Shown here one piece after another: positions 32,657 through 41,263 of a stretch of DNA of 64,000 bases (positions are counted from its first letter, which is position 1; every line of letters begins with the position of its first letter). The position numbers and the translations under genes are program-made. The notes beneath the pieces were generated by a model, which did not search any database, had not been told where the DNA came from, and saw only the letters and a program-made list of their open reading frames with translations. The DNA is from VRUE01 sp963819755. Lineage in GTDB: Bacteria; Actinomycetota; Thermoleophilia; Solirubrobacterales; 70-9. Where the stretch lies: contig CAWFXB010000002.1 in the NCBI GenBank assembly GCA_963819755.1, positions 620,001 through 684,000 on the forward strand, read 5' to 3'.

Positions 32657-34324
32657 GTGGGCGGGGCATACCGACTGAAGGATCCGGCTTCGCTGCTGCT
32701 CGCGGCGGCGATGGCTGTCGCCGGCGTGGCGATCGTCGTTATGGGATCGAAGCTGACCTTCATCCTCGACGACTGGACCTACATCCTCTACCGGCGCGAC
32801 TTCAGCGCCGACGCCTTCCTGATGCCGGCCAACGAGCATCTGGTCGGCGGCGCGGTCGTCGTCTGGAAGCTGCTGCTCGACGGCTTCGGGATGGGCTCGA
32901 TGCTGCCCTACCGGCTGGTCTCGACCGCGATGTTCCTGCTCGGCGACTGGTTCCTCTTCGTCTGGATCAGGCGGCGATTGGGCAGCTGGCCTGCGCTGAT
33001 CGCGACCGTCCCGGTGATCTTCCTCGGCGCCGCCTTCGAAGACCTCCTCTGGTTCGCCTCGATCACCTTCCTCGGCTCGCTGACCTGCGGGCTCGGCATG
33101 CTCGTCGCCCTCGACCGCCGCGACCGGCTCGGCGATCGGCTTGCCTGCGCCTGGCTGGTGGGGACGATGCTCTTCTCCAGCCTCTGGGTCCCGTTCGCGC
33201 TGGGGGCCGCGATCGACATCGCCCTGCGCCGCGGCGATCGCGACTGGCGCCGGCGCGCCTACATCGTCGGGTTGCCGCTCGTCCTCTACGTGATCTGGTG
33301 GCTTGGCTGGGGCCACGACGCCGAAAACGCGATCTCGCTCCACAACATCGCCGCCTCGCCGCTCTTCGTCCTCGACTCCTTCGGCTCCGCGATCGCCGCG
33401 CTGCTCGGCCTGGCGACGCCGGTGGAAGGGATGGCCTCCCCTTCCGGCCTCGACTGGGGGCGGCCGCTCGCCGTCCTCCTCGGCGGGCTCGCGACCTGGC
33501 GGGTGTACACGCTCAAGCGAATCCCCCGCTCGTTCTGGGTCGTGCTCGCGATCGGGCTCGCCTTCTGGATCCTGGGCGGCTTCGACCTCAAATCCGGCCG
33601 GGTGCCGTGGGCCAGCCGCTACCAGCTTCCCAGCGCGGTCTTCGTGCTGCTCGCCGCGGCCGAGCTGCTGAAGGGTGTGACCCTGAGCCGCCGGCTGCTG
33701 CCGCCGGCGCTGGTCGTCGTCGTCGCGGCGGTGGCAAGCAACATGCTCTTCCTGCACGAGGCGTACGAAAGCTACGTGGGGAGCACCCAGATCGTGCGCG
33801 GCAACCTCACCGCGCTGGAGATCGCCCGCAACACGGTCGACCCCAGCTTCTACCTCGAAGAAGAATCCGCCGACACCGGCTTCGACCACATCGACGCCGG
33901 CTCGTATTTCTCCGCCGTCGACGCCTTCGGCTCACCCGCCTACACGGTCGAAGAACTGCAGCAGAGTGGCGAGCCCGCCCGCTTCGCCGCCGACAAGGTG
34001 CTGCTCAACGCGCTGCGGGTCGGACTCGAACCGATTCCACGCTCAGCGGTGCCCAACGACCGCTGCTCGACGGTCGGCGACTCCCAGCTGTTCACGCTGC
34101 CCCCCGGCGGGGTCGCGATCGCCGCGGGCGCGAAGCCGGTGACCGACATCAAGATGACCCGCTTCGCCACCCCGGGCGAAAACGCCCCCCTGCCGGTCGA
34201 CTTCCAGGCAGGTGTCGGGTCCGGCGAAGCGACGAGGCTCGCGATCCCCCACGACCTCTCGACCGTGCCCTGGAAGCTGTGGCTCGAAGGCGGTCCGGCG
34301 ACTGTCTGCGCGCTCGAACGCTGA
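32657..34324 (+). CDS. GT-C-like multi-pass membrane protein, paralog 1
   Basis: This 555-residue protein starts at GTG, with about 10 transmembrane helices and a soluble C-terminal domain of about 170 residues. After the first helix comes an acidic loop (ILDDWTYILY), as in GT-C glycosyltransferases, then ANEHLVGGAVVVWKLL. The C-terminal part (ALEIARNTVDPSFYLEEESA onward) is extracytoplasmic. The other two copies (39562-41246 and 41264-42970) share the acidic first loop, an NGHLQ/NEHLV motif with WK or GKLIY, and the C-terminal domain. I do not recognise a named family; transfer of a sugar from a polyprenyl-phosphate donor is inferred from topology and context. Confidence 0.72.
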   Translation: MGGAYRLKDPASLLLAAAMAVAGVAIVVMGSKLTFILDDWTYILYRRDFSADAFLMPANEHLVGGAVVVWKLLLDGFGMGSMLPYRLVSTAMFLLGDWFLFVWIRRRLGSWPALIATVPVIFLGAAFEDLLWFASITFLGSLTCGLGMLVALDRRDRLGDRLACAWLVGTMLFSSLWVPFALGAAIDIALRRGDRDWRRRAYIVGLPLVLYVIWWLGWGHDAENAISLHNIAASPLFVLDSFGSAIAALLGLATPVEGMASPSGLDWGRPLAVLLGGLATWRVYTLKRIPRSFWVVLAIGLAFWILGGFDLKSGRVPWASRYQLPSAVFVLLAAAELLKGVTLSRRLLPPALVVVVAAVASNMLFLHEAYESYVGSTQIVRGNLTALEIARNTVDPSFYLEEESADTGFDHIDAGSYFSAVDAFGSPAYTVEELQQSGEPARFAADKVLLNALRVGLEPIPRSAVPNDRCSTVGDSQLFTLPPGGVAIAAGAKPVTDIKMTRFATPGENAPLPVDFQAGVGSGEATRLAIPHDLSTVPWKLWLEGGPATVCALER

Positions 34325-34369
34325 CCTGTGATGCATCGAGCCCCAAATAGGGGCTCGATGCATCACAGG
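34325..34369. terminator. 20 bp-arm palindrome between convergent genes
   Basis: Perfect 20-base arms 34325-34344 and 34350-34369 with loop AAATA. The left arm begins immediately after the TGA of the plus-strand GT-C-like gene and the right arm ends six bases before the stop of the minus-strand epimerase gene. It is a good bidirectional terminator candidate without a T-tract. Confidence 0.75.
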
Positions 34370-34375
34370 CGAAGT

Positions 34376-35449
34376 TCAACCCGTGGTCGCCATCCAGCGC
34401 TCGACGTTCTGCTCGTACATCTCCTGGAGGATCTCGTCGATGCCGAAGCGCGGCCGCCAGTCGGGGTAATGCTCCTCGAAGTCGGAAACGTCGGAGACCC
34501 ACCAGCGGTGGTCGCCGATGCGGTTCTCGTCGCTCAGCTCCCACTGCAGCTCGCGGCCGCTGATCCGCTCGCAGACGTCGATCGCCTCGAGCATCGAGCA
34601 GTTGCTGCGGCGGCCGCCGCCCATGTTGTAGACGGCGCCGGAGCGGGGAGCACGCTGGAAGGACTGGAAGCAGGCGACGAGGTCGGCGCTGTGGATGTTG
34701 TCGCGGACCTGCTTGCCGCCGTAGCCGAACACCGTGTAGGGGGTGCCGGTGACGGTGCACTTCATCAGGTAGGCGAGGAAGCCGTGCAGCTGCGCGCCGG
34801 CATGCTGGGGGCCGGTCAGGCAACCGCCGCGGAAGCAGACGGTCGGCATGTCGAAGTAGCGGCCGTACTCCTGCACGAGCAGGTCGGCGGCGGCCTTGGA
34901 GACGCCGAAGAGCGAGTGGGTGGAGCGGTCGATCGACATCGAGGTGTCGATGCCCTTGTGGAAGGGATGGGACTCGGGCAGCTCGAGCCGCTTCTCGAGC
35001 TCTTCCAGCGGCAGGAAGTTCGGGGTGTCGCCGTAGACCTTGTTGGTCGAGCAGAAGACGAAGGGCGCGTCCGGGGCGTGCTCGCGCGCGGCCTCGAGCA
35101 GGTTGAGCGTGCCCAGGGCGTTGACGCCAAAGTCGGTCTGCGGCTCGCGTGCGGCCCAGTCGTGCGAGGGCTGCGCGGCGGTGTGGATCACGGCCTCGAG
35201 CGAGCTTCCCAGGTCGGCGAAGGCGCGACTGACCCCCTCCGCGTCGCGGATGTCGAGGTCGAGCGAGCGGAACTCGGAGTAGCCCTCGCGCAGCTCCTCG
35301 GTCACGTGCGCGGTCGAGGCCTCCTCGCCGAAGAAACGGGCGCGCATGTCGTTCTCGATCCCGACGACGTCCCACCCCGCCTCGATGAAGCGGCGAACTG
35401 ACTCGGAGCCGATCAGGCCCCCTGATCCGGTGACTATTGCGGTTGGCAT
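34376..35449 (-). CDS. NAD-dependent epimerase/dehydratase resembling CDP-paratose 2-epimerase
   Basis: This 357-residue extended SDR protein has TGSGGLIGSESVRRFIEAG (NAD site), HTAAQPSHDWA, FCSTNKVYGD, the catalytic-type FGVSKAAADLL, and FRGGCLTGPQHAGAQLHGFL. YGGKQVRDNIHSADLV follows. The combination of STNKVYGD, the GCLTGPQH block and HGFLAYL recalls CDP-paratose/tyvelose epimerases. In place of the usual catalytic Tyr, SLFGVSK has Phe before the Lys spacing, which should be checked. No CDP-sugar synthesis genes are seen, so the real substrate may be another nucleotide sugar. It is the last gene of a minus-strand set. Confidence 0.8.
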   Translation of the reverse strand: MPTAIVTGSGGLIGSESVRRFIEAGWDVVGIENDMRARFFGEEASTAHVTEELREGYSEFRSLDLDIRDAEGVSRAFADLGSSLEAVIHTAAQPSHDWAAREPQTDFGVNALGTLNLLEAAREHAPDAPFVFCSTNKVYGDTPNFLPLEELEKRLELPESHPFHKGIDTSMSIDRSTHSLFGVSKAAADLLVQEYGRYFDMPTVCFRGGCLTGPQHAGAQLHGFLAYLMKCTVTGTPYTVFGYGGKQVRDNIHSADLVACFQSFQRAPRSGAVYNMGGGRRSNCSMLEAIDVCERISGRELQWELSDENRIGDHRWWVSDVSDFEEHYPDWRPRFGIDEILQEMYEQNVERWMATTG

Positions 35450-35466
35450 AGCGGGCAGGTTAACGA

Positions 35467-35805
35467 TCAGCGACGCAGCAATCGCGCCTGGGCGCGACGC
35501 AGGAAGCCGAGCGCTCCGAAGCGCAGACGGGCAGCCTCAAAGCGGAGCTGCTCGTTCTCGCGGCGATAGTGGTCGAGGCCCGAGTTGGCGTCCCGCAGCT
35601 GCTGTCGCGCTTCCTCCAGTTCGGCCCGGGCGAGGTCGCGCTCCTCGGTCAGCTTGCTCAGGGCGCGCCCGACGGCGACCGAGGAACGGGGCTGGCGCGA
35701 GCCGGCGCCCTGAACCAGATCGCGACCGAGCTGCTCGTTGACGCGGCGCAGCTCCGCGACCTGGCGCTCCAGCTCCGCCAGGCGCTGCTCGGGGTCCGTG
35801 GTCAT
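35467..35805 (-). CDS. Small coiled-coil protein
   Basis: This protein is 112 residues long from the ATG that overlaps the stop of the upstream glycosyltransferase gene (ATGA). The sequence is nearly all charged heptad-like helix (EQRLAELERQVAELRRVNEQ, then LTEERDLARAELEEARQQLR) and ends in a basic patch with RFGALGFLRRAQARLLRR. No enzyme motif is present. Translational coupling to a GT4-GT2 fusion and similarity in style to the 22018 protein suggest an accessory subunit that organises glycosyltransferases. This function is a guess. Confidence 0.65.
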   Translation of the reverse strand: MTTDPEQRLAELERQVAELRRVNEQLGRDLVQGAGSRQPRSSVAVGRALSKLTEERDLARAELEEARQQLRDANSGLDHYRRENEQLRFEAARLRFGALGFLRRAQARLLRR

Positions 35806-37742
35806 GCGGTCTCCTGCGTCCATTGCACCTTCCTGGCAAGTCGAAGGGCGAGGACTTCGTCCCACGAGAGCGTGTGCGACACAGGGGCGGTGGTATTGGT
35901 GATCGAGTCGCCGCGGAGGCGGTAGCGCGCCAGCCGCTCCGGGATCACGGCGCCGAGCCGGCCGTCGTCCTTGAGCACGCGGTAGAGCGCCCAGTCGGAG
36001 GCAATTGCGGCCTCTTCTTCGTAGCGATAGCCAAGCTCGGCGAAAAGACGGCGTGGCATCACCGCGATCGTGTCACCGTCGGAGTTGATCGCCTCGTCGC
36101 TGCGCACGCCGTTGCCGAGCGGCGCGAAGCCCTGCGTCCCTTTTGCCTCCAGCGCGGCCCGCTCGCCGACGAAGCGCAGCCAGCAGGTCACGTACGCCAG
36201 CTCCGGATCGGTCTCGAGCATCGCCACAGCGCGCTCGACGAACTCGGGCTCGAGCGTATTGTCGGCGTCGAGCATCGCGACGTACTTGCCCCCCGCGTCG
36301 GCCAGGCCGAGATTCCTGGCGTTCTGGTCGCCTTCGTTGCGTTGGGTCAGGACCCGCACGCGGGGATCCTCCGCCAGCTCGAAGAGCACCGCGTCCTCGG
36401 GGTCGAAGGCACCGTCGTTGACGATCGTCACCTCGAGATTGCGGTGGGTCTGAGAGAGCAGCGACTCGACCGCCTCGCCCACCCACTCGTGCTCGCGGTA
36501 GTAGGGAACGATCCCGGTGACCAGCGGCTCCGGCGCCTGCCTGGACATGCTGAACGAGACGGGGCGGTGAAGCCGGTCGAGCAGCTCGCGGTAGGAGGCG
36601 AGGATCGGCTGCGGAGCAGTGAGCTGCTCGAAGCGGCGGAAGGGCTCCCCCGACAATCTGACCGTCTCCAGCTCATCGCGGTCCGCCAGCAGACGTTCGA
36701 GCGAGTCCTGGATGGCAGCCCGACCCGTGTCCGTGGTGTGCCAGCCGCTGACGCCGTCCTCGACGATCTCGGTCAGCCCGCCGACGGGGGTTGCCAGAAC
36801 CGGAAGGCCGGCGCGCATCGCCTCCAGGGCGACGTTGGGCCAGACCTCGAACCGCGAAGGGACCGCGAGCAGGTCGTGGTCCGCGAAGACCCCCTGCAAC
36901 TCCTCGCGGGGCACCGGGTCGAGGAGCGACAGGCGGGAATCGCCCGCGCATATCGTCTCGATCGTGTCCCGCATCGAGCGTCCCAGCGGGGCCGTGTCGG
37001 TATCGCCGCCGATCATCGCCAGGCGCCACTCGCCGGCAAGGCGGGAACAGGCCTCGGCCAGCTCCAGAATCCCCTTGACCCTCTGCAGGCGACCGGCGTA
37101 GAGGACGCGCAACGGCTCCCCGGTTGCCCTTGCGCGGGGGTCGGGTGGCTTCACGGGCTGCTCGAGTGGCAACCGCACCCGCTCGGCGACCGGCAGATCG
37201 AAGCCGAGAAACCGTTGATAGAGAGCCAGCACGTCCCCGCCAGGCCAAAGGACGAGGTCCGCCAGGCGCAGGACCTCGCGTTCGAAATCGAAGAGGATGC
37301 GGTTGGCCGGGTCCCGCCAGGTGCCGTCGTGCATGCAGATCGCCTCGGCCGACCCGACGAGCCGCACGGCGATCGTGCAGTCGCGGAGCGAGCGGTGCCC
37401 GCTGTCGCGCGCCTGCAGCGGCACCAGCCCGTGCCCGCGGTAGTCGGGCGCCTCCAGATAGTCGGGCGGGGTGTCGCCGTAGGCCCCTTCGATCGCCGCC
37501 ATCACCGCCGCCGAACGGGCGTGGTCGTCGCAGGAGAAGGCGATAGGTGGCAGCCGCGAGAGGTCGGCGACGATGTGCCGTAGACCCGGTGGGTCGTCCG
37601 GGCTCGCCTGCGGAGCACCGCCCTCGAAGGCGTAGGCGACCGTCACCTCATGCTCGCGGGCCAGCAGCCTCGCCAGCTGCTGCACAGACGCACCGAGTCC
37701 GCCGTGCGGGTCGTGCTCGGAGGAGATCAGGCACAGTTTCAT
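35802..37742 (-). CDS. Two-domain glycosyltransferase: GT4-like (GT-B) fused to GT2 (GT-A)
   Basis: This 646-residue protein starts at the ATG at 37742; the frame is open upstream but shadows the divergent epimerase gene. Residues about 1-395 are GT-B: MKLCLISSEHDPHGGLGASV, VLYAGRLQRVKGILELAEAC, and the GT4 donor block SRFEVWPNVALEAMRAGLPV with its conserved Glu. Residues about 405-646 are a GT2 domain: TGIVPYYREHEWVGEAVES, VTIVNDGAFDPED, QRNEGDQNARNLGL, and the DxD motif MLDADNTLEPEFV. Such fusions can add two successive sugars. Only 12 bp separate its start from the divergent epimerase gene, so promoters must overlap the coding ends. Confidence 0.87.
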   Translation of the reverse strand: MKLCLISSEHDPHGGLGASVQQLARLLAREHEVTVAYAFEGGAPQASPDDPPGLRHIVADLSRLPPIAFSCDDHARSAAVMAAIEGAYGDTPPDYLEAPDYRGHGLVPLQARDSGHRSLRDCTIAVRLVGSAEAICMHDGTWRDPANRILFDFEREVLRLADLVLWPGGDVLALYQRFLGFDLPVAERVRLPLEQPVKPPDPRARATGEPLRVLYAGRLQRVKGILELAEACSRLAGEWRLAMIGGDTDTAPLGRSMRDTIETICAGDSRLSLLDPVPREELQGVFADHDLLAVPSRFEVWPNVALEAMRAGLPVLATPVGGLTEIVEDGVSGWHTTDTGRAAIQDSLERLLADRDELETVRLSGEPFRRFEQLTAPQPILASYRELLDRLHRPVSFSMSRQAPEPLVTGIVPYYREHEWVGEAVESLLSQTHRNLEVTIVNDGAFDPEDAVLFELAEDPRVRVLTQRNEGDQNARNLGLADAGGKYVAMLDADNTLEPEFVERAVAMLETDPELAYVTCWLRFVGERAALEAKGTQGFAPLGNGVRSDEAINSDGDTIAVMPRRLFAELGYRYEEEAAIASDWALYRVLKDDGRLGAVIPERLARYRLRGDSITNTTAPVSHTLSWDEVLALRLARKVQWTQETA

Positions 37743-37754
37743 AGAGTGCAGCCT

Positions 37755-38831
37755 ATGAGGATCCTGATCACCGGTGGGGCGGGATTCGTCGGGGCCAACC
37801 TCGGCATCTCGCTGGCGGCGCGCCACCCAGAGTGGGAGATGGTCGCGCTCGACAACCTGATGCGGCGCGGCTCCGAGCTGAACCTCTCGCGGCTGCGTGA
37901 TGCCCGGGTCGAGTTCGTCCACGGTGACGTTCGCGAGCAGGACGACCTGGCCGCGGCGGGGCCCTTCGACGCGATGGTCGAGTGCTCGGCCGAGCCCTCG
38001 GTTCTGGCCGGCTTCGCCGATACCTCCTACTCGGTGCAGACGAACCTCGTCGGCGCCTTCAACTGCCTCGAGCGCGCCCGCCAGGAGAGCGCCTTCGTCG
38101 TCTTCCTCTCGACCAGCCGCGTCTATCCGGTCGCGCCGCAGCTGGAGCTGAAGCTGGAGGAGGGTGAGACTCGCTATGAGCTGGCGACTGAGCAGCCGGT
38201 CGCCGGCGCCGGCCCGCTCGGCATCGCCGAGGACTTCCCGTTGCCGGGAGCGCGCACGCTCTATGGCGCCACCAAGCTGTCCGCCGAGCTCTTGATCGAG
38301 GAGTACGCGGACGCCTTCGGCCTGCGCGCCGTCGTCAACCGTTGCGGCGTGGTCGCCGGTCCCTGGCAGATGGGCAAGGTCGACCAGGGAGTCTTCTCCT
38401 GGTGGCTGCTCAGCCACCACTTCGGCAGGCCGCTCAACTACATCGGCTTCGGCGGCAGCGGCAAGCAGGTCCGCGACCTGCTCCACGTCGACGACCTGGT
38501 CGACCTGGTCGACGAGCAGCTCGGCGACCCCGAGGGCTGGAGCGGCTCGGTCGCCAACGTCGGCGGCGGTCGCGAGTGCAGCCTCTCGCTGCTGGAGACG
38601 ACCGCGCTCTGCCGCGAGCTGACCGGCAACGAGGTGGAGATCGGCGCCGATGCCGAGACCCGGCCTGGCGACGTGCCGATCTACCTCTCCGACTGCTCGC
38701 GCCTCTTCTCGCGGACCTCATGGCGCCCGCGACGCAGCGCCCGCGACGTCCTCGCCGACCTGCTCGACTGGACCGTCGCCCACGAGGACGCCGTCGGCGA
38801 GGCCCTGGGCTTCGAAAGGGCGGCCCGGTGA
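37755..38831 (+). CDS. NAD-dependent epimerase, second CDP-paratose 2-epimerase-like protein
   Basis: This 358-residue extended SDR protein begins MRILITGGAGFVGANLGISL. VECSAEPSVLAG matches the SAQPSVLAG-type block of tyvelose epimerases. FLSTSRVYPV, LYGATKLSAELLIEEYADAF (catalytic Tyr and Lys), VNRCGVVAGPWQMGKVDQGV and GSGKQVRDLLHVDDL follow. The GVxAGPWQMGKVDQGV block is typical of CDP-paratose 2-epimerase. Its partner at 34376 belongs to the same branch but is clearly diverged. It is the first gene of a three-gene coupled run with a GT2 and a GT-C-like protein. Confidence 0.83.
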   Translation: MRILITGGAGFVGANLGISLAARHPEWEMVALDNLMRRGSELNLSRLRDARVEFVHGDVREQDDLAAAGPFDAMVECSAEPSVLAGFADTSYSVQTNLVGAFNCLERARQESAFVVFLSTSRVYPVAPQLELKLEEGETRYELATEQPVAGAGPLGIAEDFPLPGARTLYGATKLSAELLIEEYADAFGLRAVVNRCGVVAGPWQMGKVDQGVFSWWLLSHHFGRPLNYIGFGGSGKQVRDLLHVDDLVDLVDEQLGDPEGWSGSVANVGGGRECSLSLLETTALCRELTGNEVEIGADAETRPGDVPIYLSDCSRLFSRTSWRPRRSARDVLADLLDWTVAHEDAVGEALGFERAAR

Positions 38832-39565
38832 AGCTCTCCGTCGTCATCCCCGCCTACAACGAGGAGGGCACCGTCGCCGAGACGGTGAACGAGATCGTCT
38901 CCACCCTGGACGCGGAGAAGATCGCGCACGAGGTGATCGTCGTCGATGACTCCAGCAGCGACAGCACCGCCGCGGTGGTGGAACGGATCGCCGCCGAGCA
39001 TCCGCAGGTCCGCTGCCTGCCCTCGCCCTACGAAAACGGCTTCGGCTTCGCCGTCCGCGCCGGGCTGGAGGCCTTCGAGGGGGACGCGGTGGCAATCGTC
39101 ATGGCCGACGGCTCGGATAGCCCGCGCGACCTGGTCTCCTACCAGCGCCTGCTCGAAGAAGGCTACGAGTGCGCCTTCGGCTCCCGCTTCGTCCACGGCT
39201 CGGCGGTGATCGACTACCCGCGCTCGAAGCTGATCATGAACCGGATCGTCAACTGGGGCATCCGCGCCCTCTTCCGCCACGGCTACAACGACACCACCAA
39301 CGCCTTCAAGGCCTACCGGCGCGAGGTGATCGAAAACGTCCAGCCGTTCCTCTCGCACCACTTCAACCTCACCGTCGAGCTGCCGCTGAAGGCCGTGGTG
39401 CGCGGCTACAGCTACGGGATCGTGCCGATCTCCTGGGCCAACCGCAAAGCGGGGGTCTCGAAGCTGCGCCTCAACGAGATGGGCAGCCGCTACCTCTTCA
39501 TCGTCCTCTACGTCTTCCTCGAGCACCACCTGAGCCGCGGCGACTACCGCCGCGCCGAGCCTTGA
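38828..39565 (+). CDS. GT2 polyprenyl-phosphate sugar synthase-like (DPM1 family)
   Basis: This protein is 245 residues long, starting at the GTG that overlaps the previous stop (GTGA). KLSVVIPAYNEEGTVAETVN, VIVVDDSSSDSTA, the DxD-type MADGSDSPRDLV, and AFGSRFVHGSAV are as in dolichyl/polyprenyl phosphate mannose or glucose synthases. DTTNAFKAYRREVI and SWANRKAGVSKLRL follow. It would charge undecaprenyl phosphate with a sugar on the inner face. Its stop overlaps the start of a GT-C-like protein gene (TTGA), the natural consumer of such a donor. Confidence 0.87.
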   Translation: MKLSVVIPAYNEEGTVAETVNEIVSTLDAEKIAHEVIVVDDSSSDSTAAVVERIAAEHPQVRCLPSPYENGFGFAVRAGLEAFEGDAVAIVMADGSDSPRDLVSYQRLLEEGYECAFGSRFVHGSAVIDYPRSKLIMNRIVNWGIRALFRHGYNDTTNAFKAYRREVIENVQPFLSHHFNLTVELPLKAVVRGYSYGIVPISWANRKAGVSKLRLNEMGSRYLFIVLYVFLEHHLSRGDYRRAEP

Positions 39566-41091
39566 TCGCCTTCCTGCGCACCACGCGCGGCGCCTGGATC
39601 GTGCTGGCCATCGCGATGGCGCTCTCCGCCGCCCTGATCCTCGCCACGGCCCACGGCGAGAGCTTCGGCATCGACGAGATGTTCTACCTCGGCCGCATGG
39701 TCCAGGACTCCGGCCAGGTCGTCCAGTTCCACTCGCTCAGCCCCGAATACCTGCTCGGCCCCTACAACGGCCACCTGCAGCTCGGCGGCAAGCTGATCTA
39801 TGAAGCGACCTTCGCCCTCTTCGGCGCCGACTACACCGCCTTTGTCTTGGTCAACGTCGTCGCCCTCTGCGCCTCGGCCGGCCTCGCTTTCGAGCTGGCG
39901 CGGCGCCGGGTCGGGCCACTGGCCGCGCTTGCCCCCTGCGTCCTTTTGCTTTTCCTCGGCTTCGCCCGTGAGGTCCTGCTCTGGCCCTTCGACGTCCACA
40001 CGCTGGCCGCGATCGCGTTCGGGCTCAGCGCCTTCCTGGCGCTGGAAAGGGACGACCGGCGCGGCGACATCCTCGCCTGCGTCCTGATCACCCTCTCGGT
40101 CGCCACGATCGAGGTCGGCATCGCCCTGCTGGCCGGCATCGCCGTGCTGGTGATGCTGCGGCCCGACCGGCTGCGCCGCGCCTGGATCTTCATCCTCCCC
40201 GCCGCCCTCTACGCCGCCTGGTGGATCTGGGCCCGCAAATTCCACCAGGACCAGAGCGCGATCTCGATCGACAACGTCCACCTGATTCCGAGGACCGTTT
40301 TCTACTCGGCGGCGGCGGTGCTCGGCTCGCTGACCGGCACGAACCCGGTGATCCCGGCCACCTACATCACCGCGGTGACCTGGTTCGGCAAAGGCCTGGC
40401 GGTCCTCGCGGCGGCCGCGCTAGCCCTGCGCCTCAGCCGCCGGGCGATCCCTCCCACCCTCTGGGCGTGGATCGCCGTGGTCCTCTTCTACTGGGTGACG
40501 ATGGGGGCCGCCGGCAGACCCGCCGAAGGCATGCGTTACGTCTTCTTCGGCGCGGTCGGCGTGCTGCTGCTCGCGGCCGAGGCGGTTGCGGGCCGGATCG
40601 GCAAGCGGATGACGGCCGGCGTGGCGGTCATCGCCCTGCTCGCCCTGCCCGCCAACATCGCCCAGCTGCGCAGCGGCCACGAGACCGACACGCTCCATCA
40701 CGACGCCGGGGTGAGCAGGACCGAGTTCGCGATGCTCGAGCTCGCCGGCAACCGGGTCGACCCCGAATACATCGCCTCCGCCGACCCCAACGTGACCAAC
40801 GCCGGCGGCGGCCTCTTCATCGGCATCCCCGCCGGCGCCTACCTCAGCTCGGTGCAGCGCAACGGCTCGCCCGCCTTCGACCTGGCGGAATTGCGCGAGC
40901 AGCCGGAGGAACTGCGCAAGATCGCCGACATCACCCTGGCCGACGCGGTCGGGCTCGAACCGCAGGCGGTCCGCAAACCGGCCGGGGTCGCGGGCTGCCC
41001 GGTGTTCTCGCCGAAATCGGGCTCCACCTCCGCGTCGTTCCCGCTTCCCCCAGGGACGACCGTGTACGGGCCGGCCGCGCGAAGCCGGTGA
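39562..41091 (+). CDS. GT-C-like multi-pass membrane protein, paralog 2 (C-terminus frameshifted)
   Basis: The TTG start overlaps the previous stop. The open frame gives 509 residues with about 10 helices, the acidic first loop GIDEMFYLGR, NGHLQLGGKLIYEATFALFG, and FAREVLLWPFDVH. It ends at the TGA at 41089-41091 just after TTVYGPA. Reading on from about 41077 in the next frame gives AKPVTIGLRRFAGEQ, WRSLAIPRDAAAEPW and TRVCFAP to 41246, which align with the C-termini of paralogs 1 and 3. One C seems to be missing near 41074-41077, so the intact gene would span 39562-41246. This is either an error or a recent truncation of about 50 residues. Confidence 0.75.
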   Translation: MIAFLRTTRGAWIVLAIAMALSAALILATAHGESFGIDEMFYLGRMVQDSGQVVQFHSLSPEYLLGPYNGHLQLGGKLIYEATFALFGADYTAFVLVNVVALCASAGLAFELARRRVGPLAALAPCVLLLFLGFAREVLLWPFDVHTLAAIAFGLSAFLALERDDRRGDILACVLITLSVATIEVGIALLAGIAVLVMLRPDRLRRAWIFILPAALYAAWWIWARKFHQDQSAISIDNVHLIPRTVFYSAAAVLGSLTGTNPVIPATYITAVTWFGKGLAVLAAAALALRLSRRAIPPTLWAWIAVVLFYWVTMGAAGRPAEGMRYVFFGAVGVLLLAAEAVAGRIGKRMTAGVAVIALLALPANIAQLRSGHETDTLHHDAGVSRTEFAMLELAGNRVDPEYIASADPNVTNAGGGLFIGIPAGAYLSSVQRNGSPAFDLAELREQPEELRKIADITLADAVGLEPQAVRKPAGVAGCPVFSPKSGSTSASFPLPPGTTVYGPAARSR

Positions 41092-41263
41092 CGATCGGCC
41101 TGCGGCGCTTTGCCGGCGAACAGAGCGGCGTGCTCGAAGAAGTGCCGCCGGGCGCCTGGAGGAGCCTCGCGATTCCCAGGGACGCCGCCGCCGAGCCCTG
41201 GCGCGCTGTCATCGACACGCCGACGCGGGTCTGCTTCGCCCCCTAGGAAGGGACTGGCCAAGC

